From: Chersky-840 sp036511675
Lineage (GTDB): Bacteria; Actinomycetota; Acidimicrobiia; Acidimicrobiales; UBA8190
Direction: 5' to 3'
Assembly (NCBI GenBank): GCA_036511675.1
Contig: DATCBU010000083.1
Span: 3,171-67,170, forward strand
DNA: 64,000 nucleotides
Part shown: one piece after another, positions 35,636 through 44,359 of the stretch
Layout: every line of letters starts with the position of its first letter
Numbering within the stretch: position 1 is the first letter of the stretch
Notes under the pieces: generated by a model
The model's input: only the letters and a program-made list of their open reading frames with translations
The model's database searches: none
What the model was told of the DNA's origin: nothing
Program-made: the position numbers and the translations under genes

Positions 35636-35710
35636 TCAGGCTTCGCGCAGCCGCTTGGCGGCGATGAGGCCCAGACCGACGAGGATGGCGAGGATCAGCA
35701 GCTTCTTCAC
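35636..35710 (-). CDS. 24-residue single-helix membrane peptide
   Basis: A short frame, VKKLLILAILVGLGLIAAKRLREA, split here as VKKLLILAILVGL and GLIAAKRLREA. It is a perfect miniature membrane protein: two lysines, 15 hydrophobic residues, a positive end. The GTG at 35710 is seven bases after TAGGAT (35718-35723), the leaderless promoter pattern repeated elsewhere in the window, which supports expression. It is convergent with the HAD gene (stops seven bases apart). Short hydrophobic proteins of this sort (for example the DLW-39 family) are common in Actinobacteria, but the DLW motif itself is missing. Confidence 0.6.
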   Translation of the reverse strand: MKKLLILAILVGLGLIAAKRLREA

Positions 35711-35717
35711 GACGTGG

Positions 35718-35723
35718 ATCCTA
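35718..35723 (-). promoter_or_regulatory. -10 element of the 24-residue peptide gene
   Basis: TAGGAT on the minus strand, seven bases before the GTG at 35710. Confidence 0.5.
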
Positions 35724-35802
35724 CCCACGCGGCTGGGCTCCATGTCCTGGGCCCCTGACCAGGACCGGCGCCCGCTAGGACCGCCCGGCAGGGGCCCGAC
35801 GC

Positions 35803-36741
35803 TCAGACGGTCAGCAGGTCGCGTGCGCCGGTGTCCGAGGACGGGTGACGCAGCTTCGACATGGCGCGCGCTTCGATCTGGCGTATCCGCTCACGCGTCA
35901 GGTTGAAGTGCTCCCCCACCTCTTCCAGGGTCCGGGGCTCCCCGCGGTCGAGGCCGAAGCGCAGCCGCAGGATCTCGCGCTCGCGCTCGTCGAGCGGTGA
36001 CAGGAGTCGGTTGATCTCCTCGGGCAGCAACGACGTCGCCGCCACCTCGAACGGCGACTCGGCCCCGCGGTCCTCGACGACGTCGCCCAACTCGGCGTCG
36101 CCGTCCTCGCGCAGGGGCTCGGAGAGCGACAGCGGCTCGGCCCGGAACCGCAGGGCCTCGATGAGCTTGTCCTCGGGCAACTCGACCTCGGCCCCGAGCT
36201 CGGCCAGGGTGGCGGGACGGCCGAACTTGAGCTCGAGCCGGGCCTGCGCCTTCTGGACGCGCGCCAGGGTGTCGCCCGCATGCACGGGGAGCCGGATCGT
36301 CCGGCCCGTATTGGCGATGCCCCGGGTGATGGCCTGGCGGATCCACCACGTGGCATAGGTGGAGAACTTGAAGCCCTTGCGCCAGTCGAACTTCTCGACG
36401 GCGTGCATCAGGCCCAGATTTCCCTCCTGGACGAGGTCGAGGAGCGGGAGCCCCGACGCCTGGTACTTCTTGGCGATCGACACCACCAGGCGGAGGTTGG
36501 ACTGGACGAAGGTCTGCTGCGCCTGTTCACCGGTCTGGATCTTGCGGCGCAGCTCTCGACGCTTGGCCGGCGTGAGGTCCTTCACCGTCGTCGCCAGGTC
36601 CAGCTCGGCGGTGCGCCCACCCTCGATGGTCTGCGCCAGCCGTACCTCGTCGTCCTTGGTCAGCAACGGGTATTGCCCGATATCGGTCAGGTACAGCCGG
36701 ACCAGATCTTCCTCGTCGCGCTCGACGCGCTCCTTTGCCAA
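35803..36741 (-). CDS. group 2 sigma-70 factor (SigB-like)
   Basis: A 312-residue sigma factor with regions 1.2 to 4.2 and no region 1.1. Region 1.2 is DLVRLYLTDIGQYPLLTKDDEV, split as DLVRLYLTDIGQ; regions 2.1-2.4 are SNLRLVVSIAKKYQ, LLDLVQEGNLGLMHAVEKFD and FSTYATWWIRQAITRGIAN; region 3 begins RTIRLPVHAGD; region 4.2 is EEVGEHFNLTRERIRQIEARAMSKL. The -10 and -35 recognition residues match the primary sigma, so it should read similar promoters. The start is TTG at 36741 (LAKERVERDEED), with AAGG ten bases upstream; no ATG or GTG nearby fits. Confidence 0.92.
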   Translation of the reverse strand: MAKERVERDEEDLVRLYLTDIGQYPLLTKDDEVRLAQTIEGGRTAELDLATTVKDLTPAKRRELRRKIQTGEQAQQTFVQSNLRLVVSIAKKYQASGLPLLDLVQEGNLGLMHAVEKFDWRKGFKFSTYATWWIRQAITRGIANTGRTIRLPVHAGDTLARVQKAQARLELKFGRPATLAELGAEVELPEDKLIEALRFRAEPLSLSEPLREDGDAELGDVVEDRGAESPFEVAATSLLPEEINRLLSPLDEREREILRLRFGLDRGEPRTLEEVGEHFNLTRERIRQIEARAMSKLRHPSSDTGARDLLTV

Positions 36742-36948
36742 CGTCTCAACCCTTCGCCGGAACCCTCCGGCGATCCCTGCCGGTGGTCGAACCCCTGGGG
36801 CAACGCATGCAATGCACTTGTGGATATCAGCTTACTTACAGCGTCAAGACTTGCGCCCCTGCGATGGCTCGGGCACCGACACCGAGCACCCGGTCCGACG
36901 CGAACCGACCTGGTCGGCCCGGGCGGCGGCTCGGCGCGTGCAGCCGCA

Positions 36949-37689
36949 TCACGCCGGTGCGGGCTCCGTCGCCCCGGGAGCATCGGGCCCGTCGGGCCAC
37001 GGCACGAGACCTGCACCGGACCCGGCGATGATCTCCTCGAGCCGCTGTTGGTGTCCGGTGACAACGGCGACGTCATGCGGGCGCCGGAGCAGCGCTTGGG
37101 TGAGGGCCTCGAGGGCCTGCCACTGCTCGGTCTCGTCGCGCAGGACCAGTCGCAGGCAACGGGTCATGGGCGCGTCGGCGACGGGCGAGACCCGTCGGAG
37201 GTGCAGGGTGTAGCCAGTGACCAGACGGGGCAGCACCACCCTGCCGATGCCGACCAGACGGGGCAGCGTCCCCCCCGCCGGCCCGGCGGTCCCACCGCCT
37301 CTCGCCATCAAGCTCCCGTCGGCGATCGACCGCGCCTCGTCGGGCACCACCCCGGCCAACACCCCCAGCATGCGGTCCACCTCGGCGCTCGGTGCCTGCA
37401 CCAGGGCGTCGGGGTCGACCGAGTCGAGTGCGGGCAGCCTCTGGGCGAACAACTCGGCGTGCCAGGCGTGTTGTTGGGAGTACACGTCGAACACCATCTG
37501 GGCCTCGGGTACGCGCTCGGACGCCACCCACGAACCGAGCACCTCGAACAGTCGACGCTCGATCCATTGATACGACCCCACCAGGCGGGCCTGGGCATGG
37601 AGCGACAACGCCGACCCCCCCGACCCCGCGGCGCCATCGAGCGCCCCTCCGCCCATGGCCAGCCCGGCGGCGTCGAAGCGGTCAGGCAT
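36949..37689 (-). CDS. hypothetical protein, possibly ferritin-like helical fold
   Basis: A 246-residue protein with no family I can name. Its first half is helical with a suggestive acidic/histidine pattern: LVGSYQWIERRLFEVLG, then MVFDVYSQQHAWHAELFAQRLPAL, where E and ExxH-like spacing recall ferritin-like diiron proteins. A later stretch, LPRLVTGYTLHLRRVSPVADAPM, then LRLVLRDETEQWQALEAL, repeats the helical character. The ATG at 37689 overlaps the end of nadE by eight bases, so it is the second gene of a nadE operon. Metal binding is a guess from pattern only. Confidence 0.6.
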   Translation of the reverse strand: MPDRFDAAGLAMGGGALDGAAGSGGSALSLHAQARLVGSYQWIERRLFEVLGSWVASERVPEAQMVFDVYSQQHAWHAELFAQRLPALDSVDPDALVQAPSAEVDRMLGVLAGVVPDEARSIADGSLMARGGGTAGPAGGTLPRLVGIGRVVLPRLVTGYTLHLRRVSPVADAPMTRCLRLVLRDETEQWQALEALTQALLRRPHDVAVVTGHQQRLEEIIAGSGAGLVPWPDGPDAPGATEPAPA

Positions 37690-39517
37690 GCGGGTCCGAC
37701 TCGTCGTGACGGCCCCCGTCGCCGGCGGCCGACGTCGGCACCGTCTCGGGCGCAGGGTCGCGGTAGCGGTTCGTGATGGGCATGCGGCGATCCTTGCCGA
37801 AAGCCTTGGCCGTGATACGGACACCGGGCGGCGACTGGCGGCGCTTGTACTCGGCGCCGTCCACCAGAGACGCCACCCGGACCACGACATCGGGCGGATA
37901 GCCACTACTCACTACGTCGGCGATGGACCGGTCATGGAGCACGAGAGCCTCGAGGAGAGGGTCGAGGACCTCATACGGCGGCAGGCTCTGGTCGTCGCGC
38001 TGGTCGGGACGCAGCTCGGCCGACGGGGCCTTGGTCAGCACCGACTCGGGGATGAGCTCTCTCTGCTCTCGGGCGTTGCGGAAGCGGCACAACCGGTACA
38101 CGAGGGTCTTGGGCACGTCCTTGATCACGGCGAAGCCTCCCGCCGAATCGCCGTAGAGCGTCGAGTACCCGGTGGCCAGTTCGCTCTTGTTCCCTGTGGT
38201 CAGGACGATCCATCCCCGGGCATTGGACATCGCCATGAGCACGACCCCGCGGATGCGGGATTGAAGGTTCTCGTCGGTGAGCCCCGAGGGGGCTTCACCC
38301 AGGGCGCCGGCCAGCACCGAAGTCAGCGCGCTGTGGGCGGTTTCGATGGGGACGCTCGAGACATCGATCCCGAGTCGCTGCGCCAACGCTTGCGCATCGG
38401 TGACCGAACCGCGACTGGAATAACGCGAAGGCATCGACAGCCCGTGCACGTGACCGGCGCCCAACGCGTCCACGGCGATGGCGGCGACGAGGGACGAGTC
38501 GACACCTCCCGACAGGCCGATCACGGCGTCGGTGAAGCCATTCTTCTTCAGATAGTCGCGCGTGCCCAACACCAGGGCTTCGTAGACCTCGGCCTCCTCC
38601 TCGAGCGGGGCCGGCACCACCGGCGACGGCCGATGGGCCACGTCGCGCGGGCCCCCGCTCACCGTGATGACCGGGAGGGTGGGCTCGGTGCTCATCGGGG
38701 GGACGGGGATGTCGACCAGGAGCGACGTCTCGACGAATCTCGGTGCCGCCGCCAGGAGATCGCCAGCCGCGTCCATGACGAAGGAACCACCATCGAAGAC
38801 GAGCTCGTCCTGGCCGCCGACCTGGTTGACGTAGGCGATCGCACACCCCGCCTCCGTCACGCGCCGACGGGCGACCGCCAGCCGGTCGGCCTCGCGTCCG
38901 ATCGAATACGGCGACGCGTTGATGTTCACCACGAGTCCGGCGCCTCCCGCGCCTTGCTCGGGGATGGGTCCTTGCGCGAACCACAGGTCCTCGCAGATCG
39001 ACACGCCGATGGCCATGCCCGCCACCCGATAGAGCTCGAGGGGTGTGGACCCGGGCGCGAACCAGCGCTCCTCGTCGAAGACTCCGTAGTTGGGAAGCCG
39101 GCGCTTGTGGTACACGCCCAGGATCCGCCCACCCCCACACACGGCCACGGCGTTACGAAGCCGGCGCGGCGCCCCTCGGATGGCTGCCTCTCGAGCGACG
39201 GCACCGGCTCCGGCCGCGTGCGCCACGGCCTCGTCGAGGTCCTCGTCCCCGACGACGTCCACGAACCCCACCAGGGCCACGCACGCCGCCGTCGCCGATG
39301 CAACCTTGTCGAGGGCGGCCAGGTTGTGCGCCACGAACGCCGGCTTGAGCAGCAGATCTTCGGGGGGATAGCCGGTGATGGCGAGCTCGGGGAACGCGGC
39401 CACGTCTGCACCCTCCCCCTCGGCACGCGCCAAGCAGTCGATGATGCGCTCGGCATTGCCCTCCACCTCACCCACGACGGTGTCGAGCTGGCACAACGCC
39501 AAACGCAGGTGGGCCAC
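37682..39517 (-). CDS. nadE: glutamine-dependent NAD+ synthetase
   Basis: Last step of NAD synthesis: amidates nicotinate adenine dinucleotide using glutamine. The 611-residue protein has an N-terminal nitrilase domain with the catalytic Glu in FPELAITGYPPEDLLL, Lys in YHKRRLPNYGVFDE and Cys in VSICEDLWF. A C-terminal synthetase domain has GLSGGVDSSLVAAIAV, TTGNKSELATGY, YGDSAGGFAVIKDVPKT and PPYEVLD. Both halves are complete. The GTG at 39517 lies six bases after TAGGAT, so leaderless. With nadB and nadC it covers most of the NAD pathway in this window. Confidence 0.95.
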   Translation of the reverse strand: MAHLRLALCQLDTVVGEVEGNAERIIDCLARAEGEGADVAAFPELAITGYPPEDLLLKPAFVAHNLAALDKVASATAACVALVGFVDVVGDEDLDEAVAHAAGAGAVAREAAIRGAPRRLRNAVAVCGGGRILGVYHKRRLPNYGVFDEERWFAPGSTPLELYRVAGMAIGVSICEDLWFAQGPIPEQGAGGAGLVVNINASPYSIGREADRLAVARRRVTEAGCAIAYVNQVGGQDELVFDGGSFVMDAAGDLLAAAPRFVETSLLVDIPVPPMSTEPTLPVITVSGGPRDVAHRPSPVVPAPLEEEAEVYEALVLGTRDYLKKNGFTDAVIGLSGGVDSSLVAAIAVDALGAGHVHGLSMPSRYSSRGSVTDAQALAQRLGIDVSSVPIETAHSALTSVLAGALGEAPSGLTDENLQSRIRGVVLMAMSNARGWIVLTTGNKSELATGYSTLYGDSAGGFAVIKDVPKTLVYRLCRFRNAREQRELIPESVLTKAPSAELRPDQRDDQSLPPYEVLDPLLEALVLHDRSIADVVSSGYPPDVVVRVASLVDGAEYKRRQSPPGVRITAKAFGKDRRMPITNRYRDPAPETVPTSAAGDGGRHDESDPHA

Positions 39518-39523
39518 GACGAA

Positions 39524-39529
39524 ATCCTA
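39524..39529 (-). promoter_or_regulatory. -10 element of nadE, leaderless type
   Basis: TAGGAT on the minus strand, exactly six bases before the GTG start. Confidence 0.5.
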
Positions 39530-39568
39530 CCGGCGCCGTTCGCGGGCCCCGCCTGGCATGCTGCGGTG

Positions 39569-42364
39569 ATGGCCACCTCGACGCCCCGAGCCCAGCGGGG
39601 CGGCGGCCGTTCGACGCGACCGGGCAGGGTCCCAGAGGCGCTCGACAACCTCATCGAGCGCTCCGCCTCGCCCGACGGCGTGTCGGCCACCTTGCACAGG
39701 GTCGTCGACGAACACCCCGAGGTCGTCGACCGGCTGGTGCGGGGGTTCGAGCCCACCACCTTGGCCTCGGTCCTGGTGACCGTGAGCTCGGCCAGCAATT
39801 CGCTCGGTCGGCTCTGCGTCGTCGACCCCGCCGCCCTGGACGTCCTCGACGCTCTGGATCGTCGGGTCCCGGTGGACGGTTCTGACCCCGACGCCCTGGC
39901 ACGATCGAAGCACCTCGAGCTGCTGCGCATCGCGGCACGCGACCTGCTCGGCCTCGACGAGTTCGAGACGGTCGGGACCGCACTGGCGGACCTCGCCCAG
40001 CAGGTGCTGCACGGCGCCGTCTCGCTGGCGGACGTCGGGCAGTCCCTCGCCGTCGTGGGCATGGGGAAGCTAGGGGGACGCGAGCTCAATTACGCCAGTG
40101 ACGTCGACATCCTCTTCGTCGCCGCAGCCGGACCCGAGGAAGAGGCGGCACGTCGCATCCTGCACATCGCCCAACGGTGCTTCCGTGTCGATGTCGAGCT
40201 CCGGCCCGAGGGTCGGGCCGGGCCCCTCACCCGGTCGCTCCCCAGCTACAACGCCTATTGGGCGCGATGGGCCGCGACCTGGGAGTTCCAGGCCCTATTG
40301 AAGGCGCGCTCGGTGGCGGGGAACGCCGAGCTCGGTCGGCAATTCGAGGTGGCCGCCATCGAGCGGGTGTGGGGGAAGAACTACAGCGCCGATGAGTTGG
40401 CCACGGTGCGGTCCATGAAATCCAGGACCGAAGGCCTGGTCGTGGGCCGGGGGCTCGTCGGGCGCGAGATCAAACGCGGTCCGGGTGGCATCCGCGACAT
40501 CGAATTCGCCGTGCAGCTCCTCCAACTCGTGCACGGCCGCCACGACTCGGGGATCAGGGACCGCTCGACACTGGGCGCCCTGGCCGACATGGCTTCGGCG
40601 GGATATGTGGCCACCGAGGACGCCGCGGTATTGGCCGACTCGTACCGGTTCCTTCGGACCGTGGAGCACCGCTTGCAACTGGTCGAGGAGGACCAGACCC
40701 ACTCGGTGCCGGCCGACCCGGTGGCCCGGCGTCGCCTGGCCCTGGTGATGGGATACCGAGACGATGCCTCGGAGCCGGCCACGGCCCGGTTCGATGACGC
40801 CCTGCGACGTTGTCAACGCGACGTGCGCGCCATCCATGAGCGGCTCTTCTTCCGTCCCCTGTTAGAGGCGTTCGCCACCGTCGACGCACCCGCCCCGGCC
40901 CCGTCGGAGGGCCTGGGCGCCGGCCCGGCACCCATGATGTCGGCCGAGGCCGTGGCGCGCCGCCTGGCGGCGTTCGGCTTCTCGGATGCCACACGCACGC
41001 GCGCCGCGGTCGAGGACCTCGCCGGAGGGCTGACGCGGAGCTCCCGGCTCATGGCCCAGCTGCTGCCCCTCTTGCTGGACTGGCTTTCACTCTCGCCCGA
41101 TCCTGACCTCGGACTGGTCGGGCTGCGCAACCTCGTGGTGCACGCCCACCAACGCTCGCTCCTGGTCTCCACCTTCCGCGAATCTCCCGAAGCGGCCCGG
41201 CGCCTGTGCCTGTTGCTGGGGACGAGCCGGACCTTGGTCGAGGCCATCGAGCGCAATCCTGAGTTGATCTCCGCCGTGGGCGACGACGAAGCGCTCACTC
41301 CCACGCCCCGTGACGTCTTGGTGGCCGAAGCCGGCGAGCGACTGCACCGAAACGACGACGAGTCGTGGCGTCGGGCCCAGCTGGTGCGACTGCGCCAGGA
41401 CCAGCACGTGCGCATCGCGGCGCGCGACATCCTCGACGTCGACGACGTGGTGGCCACCGGTCGGGCGCTGAGCGGCATGCACGAGGCACTCCTGGAGTCC
41501 GCCCTGGAGGTGGTGCATCCCCCCATGCCGTTCTCGATCGTGGGGATGGGCCGGCTCGGCGGGGCCGAGATGTCATACGCCAGCGACCTCGACCTGCTCC
41601 TCGTCTACGACGGAGCCACCGACGTCGAGGGCGAGACCGTCGGCGAATCACTGCTCCACCTGATGCACGGGCCGAGCCCGGCGCAGCGCGTGGCCACCAT
41701 CGACCTCGGTCTCCGTCCCGAAGGCGGTCAAGGCCGCCTGGCCCGCGACCTGCACGGGTACGCGGCGTACTTCGAGCGCTGGGCCGAGACCTGGGAACGC
41801 CAAGCGCTCGCCCGGGCCCGCATCGTCGCCGGCGACCGCGACCTGGGGGTGCGGTTCACGGCGCTGCTGGACGAATTCGTGTGGGGTCGACCCGTCACCG
41901 ACGACGATGTGGCGGACATCCGGAGGATGAAGGCACGCATCGAGCGCGAACGGATCCCGGCGCGCGAGGACCCCCAATTCCATCTGAAGCTGGGACGGGG
42001 CTCGCTCTCGGACATCGAATGGACCGTGCAGCTCCTCCAGCTCCGCAACCACATCCCCGGCGCCAGTACCCACAGCGCGTTGGAGGAACTGGGCGATCGA
42101 GGCGTGCTGGCACAGGCCGACCTGGTGGCGCTGCGAGACGCCTACCGCTTGTGCGACCGGGCCCGCAATCGTTGGCACCTCGTGGGTGCGCTGGCCGGAG
42201 GCGGGTCCCCCGGGGACGCGCTCCCCACCCAGGCCGACCAGCTCTCGCACCTGGCGAGGAGCCTGGGGACCACGCCGGCAACGCTCCGAGACGACTATCG
42301 CCGGGTGACCCGCCGGGCCCGCCGGGTGGTCGAACGTGTCTTCTACGGGATCGACGGCGCCTGA
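39569..42364 (+). CDS. glnE: glutamine synthetase adenylyltransferase / deadenylase
   Basis: Bifunctional regulator that adenylylates and deadenylylates glutamine synthetase in response to nitrogen. The 931-residue protein contains two nucleotidyltransferase domains. The first has VVGMGKLGGRELNYASDVDILFV (split: GMGKLGGRELNYASDVDIL) at about 163, and the second GMGRLGGAEMSYASDLDLLL at about 660. Each is followed by its GlnD-PII-uridylyltransferase-like helical region (IKRGPGGIRDIEFAVQLLQL and KLGRGSLSDIEWTVQLLQL). Start ATG at 39569; a much longer upstream frame is antisense to nadE and discarded. glnA is not in the window. Confidence 0.95.
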   Translation: MATSTPRAQRGGGRSTRPGRVPEALDNLIERSASPDGVSATLHRVVDEHPEVVDRLVRGFEPTTLASVLVTVSSASNSLGRLCVVDPAALDVLDALDRRVPVDGSDPDALARSKHLELLRIAARDLLGLDEFETVGTALADLAQQVLHGAVSLADVGQSLAVVGMGKLGGRELNYASDVDILFVAAAGPEEEAARRILHIAQRCFRVDVELRPEGRAGPLTRSLPSYNAYWARWAATWEFQALLKARSVAGNAELGRQFEVAAIERVWGKNYSADELATVRSMKSRTEGLVVGRGLVGREIKRGPGGIRDIEFAVQLLQLVHGRHDSGIRDRSTLGALADMASAGYVATEDAAVLADSYRFLRTVEHRLQLVEEDQTHSVPADPVARRRLALVMGYRDDASEPATARFDDALRRCQRDVRAIHERLFFRPLLEAFATVDAPAPAPSEGLGAGPAPMMSAEAVARRLAAFGFSDATRTRAAVEDLAGGLTRSSRLMAQLLPLLLDWLSLSPDPDLGLVGLRNLVVHAHQRSLLVSTFRESPEAARRLCLLLGTSRTLVEAIERNPELISAVGDDEALTPTPRDVLVAEAGERLHRNDDESWRRAQLVRLRQDQHVRIAARDILDVDDVVATGRALSGMHEALLESALEVVHPPMPFSIVGMGRLGGAEMSYASDLDLLLVYDGATDVEGETVGESLLHLMHGPSPAQRVATIDLGLRPEGGQGRLARDLHGYAAYFERWAETWERQALARARIVAGDRDLGVRFTALLDEFVWGRPVTDDDVADIRRMKARIERERIPAREDPQFHLKLGRGSLSDIEWTVQLLQLRNHIPGASTHSALEELGDRGVLAQADLVALRDAYRLCDRARNRWHLVGALAGGGSPGDALPTQADQLSHLARSLGTTPATLRDDYRRVTRRARRVVERVFYGIDGA

Positions 42365-42402
42365 GCCGCCATTAGCATTCGACCGGTGCGATCACAGGAA
42401 CG

Positions 42403-44346
42403 GTGCTGATCGACATGTCGACCCACCACGGCGTGGCGGCACACGACCACACCGACCCGGGCTCGGCCCAACTGATCGACGCCGTCCTGCGCCTCATGCC
42501 CGATGCGGCCATCGTGGCCGACGCCAGCGGCCAGATCGTGGCGGCCAACCCCGGGGCCGAGTCGATGTTCGGCTACCCCGCCGGCGCGCTCACCGGTGTG
42601 GCTGTCGAGGTCCTCGTGCCGGACCGGCTCCGCCAGGAACACGCCCGACAGCGCGCCGCCTACGTTGCACATCCCACCCAGCGGCCCATGGGCACGGGGC
42701 CCGAGTTGAGGGCCCGGCGACTCGACGGCGCCGAATTCCCCGCCGACATCAGCCTGGCCCCGCTGGGGGTGCCCGAGCGACCCCTGACCCTGGCTGTGGT
42801 GCGCGACCTCACGGGGCGCCGGGCGGAATGGGAGGCCGGCGCCTGGCTGGCCGCCATCGTGTCGTCGTCGGAGGATGCCATCGTGTCGATGGACCCGGCC
42901 GGCACGCTCACCACCTGGAACCCCGGTGCCGAACGGCTCCTCGGGTACAGCGCGGAGGAGATCTGCGGCACACCCGTCTCCCGCCTCGTTCCCGACGGCC
43001 TACGCGTGGACATCGAAGAGCAGATGGCACGGGTGCGGGGCGGGATGCACATCCCCTCGCGCGACACCGTGCGCATCCACAAGAACGGGCACGAGATCGA
43101 AGTGGCCGAGGCGCTGTCGCTCATTCGAGAGCCCACCGGCGCCGCCACGGGGATCTCGGCGGTGCTGCGAGACATCACGGCACGCAAGCGAGCCGAACGC
43201 GAGCTGCGGCGCCTTCTGGTCGACGGACAGCGCCGCGAACGCTGGCTGGGATCGATCTCCGAAGTCCGGCTGGCCATGCTCGGCGGGGGGGGGATCGAGC
43301 AATGGCTGGCCCTCATCGCCCGGCGGGCGTCGGAACTCTCCGATGCCGATGGCGTCACGGTCAGCGCGGTGACTGACCACGACGACGCCCATCTGGAGGT
43401 GATCGCCACCCACGGCGCCATCGTGGCACCGTGGCTCGGCCAGCGCTTCCCCGTCCAGGGCTCGACGGCAGGCCGGGTCTTCACCTCGGGCCGCTCGACG
43501 GTGACCACCGATCCCCCGTCGGTGCTGGATGTCGACCAGCCCGACGCACTGCCGGCCGGGTTGGGCCCGGTGCTCCTCGTCCCCATCACCACGTCCCACG
43601 GAAACGACGGGGTGCTCGGCGTCGTGCGGTTGGTCGGTCGGGCCGGCTTCAGTGCCGAGGAGATCCGGGTGGTCGAGAGCTTCGGACAACAAGCCGGGCT
43701 CGCCATCGAGCTCGACCGCGCCCAGAACGACCGCGCCGAACTCGCCGTCATGGGGGATCGCGAGCGCATCGCCAGGGACCTGCACGACCACGTGGTCCAA
43801 CGCCTCTTCGCCGTGGGCATGGCGTTGCAGGCCGCGTCGCACTCCATCGAGGACCCGCCGGCCCTCGAGCGCATCGGGGAATCCATCGAGGAACTCGACG
43901 CCACCATCCGAGACGTCCGGTCGACCATCTTCTCCTTGGCCCTGCGGACCAGCGACAAGGTGGGCACCAGCACCCGGGCGCGCCTTCTCGACGTCACCTC
44001 GATGGCCACCCAGGGCCTCGGGTTCCGACCGCGCCTGCAATTCGACGGCCCGGTGGACACCAAGATTCCCGAGGAGCTCGTCCCCGACGTCCTGGCCGTG
44101 GTGCGCGAGGGCCTCTCCAACGCCACCCGGCACGCCAAGGCGTCGCGCGTCGAGGTGCGCGTCGATGTCCACAACGACCTCACCATCACCGTGACCGACA
44201 ACGGTGTGGGCATGAGCGACAGCACCCGTTCCAGCGGTCTGGCCAACCTCCGTGCCCGGGCCGAGGCCCGGGGCGGGTCGATGACGGTGGGCACGGTCGA
44301 CAAGCGGGGCACCCGCCTGCATTGGCAGGTCCCTCTCCCGCGCTGA
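42403..44346 (+). CDS. PAS-PAS-GAF sensor histidine kinase (HisKA_3/NarX-DevS type)
   Basis: A 647-residue soluble kinase. PAS 1 covers about 22-130 (MPDAAIVADASGQIVAANPG), PAS 2 about 145-265 (SEDAIVSMDPAGTLTTWNPGAERLLGY in part: VSMDPAGTLTTWNPGAE, ending VLRDITARKRAERELRR), GAF about 285-450 (ELSDADGVTVSAV, VLGVVRLVGRAGF). The dimerisation/phosphoacceptor helix is DRERIARDLHDHVVQRLFAVG and the ATPase VREGLSNATRHAKAS, TDNGVGMSD, GLANLRARAEARGG. Kinases of this class normally partner LuxR/NarL regulators, but none is adjacent, so it is an orphan. It follows glnE by 38 bases. Start GTG 42403 or ATG 42415. Confidence 0.92.
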   Translation: MLIDMSTHHGVAAHDHTDPGSAQLIDAVLRLMPDAAIVADASGQIVAANPGAESMFGYPAGALTGVAVEVLVPDRLRQEHARQRAAYVAHPTQRPMGTGPELRARRLDGAEFPADISLAPLGVPERPLTLAVVRDLTGRRAEWEAGAWLAAIVSSSEDAIVSMDPAGTLTTWNPGAERLLGYSAEEICGTPVSRLVPDGLRVDIEEQMARVRGGMHIPSRDTVRIHKNGHEIEVAEALSLIREPTGAATGISAVLRDITARKRAERELRRLLVDGQRRERWLGSISEVRLAMLGGGGIEQWLALIARRASELSDADGVTVSAVTDHDDAHLEVIATHGAIVAPWLGQRFPVQGSTAGRVFTSGRSTVTTDPPSVLDVDQPDALPAGLGPVLLVPITTSHGNDGVLGVVRLVGRAGFSAEEIRVVESFGQQAGLAIELDRAQNDRAELAVMGDRERIARDLHDHVVQRLFAVGMALQAASHSIEDPPALERIGESIEELDATIRDVRSTIFSLALRTSDKVGTSTRARLLDVTSMATQGLGFRPRLQFDGPVDTKIPEELVPDVLAVVREGLSNATRHAKASRVEVRVDVHNDLTITVTDNGVGMSDSTRSSGLANLRARAEARGGSMTVGTVDKRGTRLHWQVPLPR

Positions 44347-44359
44347 CTCGACTCCCTGC

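Noticed and set aside
37655..42364. A 1569-codon open frame on the plus strand
   Set aside because: Its first 640 codons are antisense to nadE and arginine/histidine-rich; only the part from 39569 (glnE) is real.
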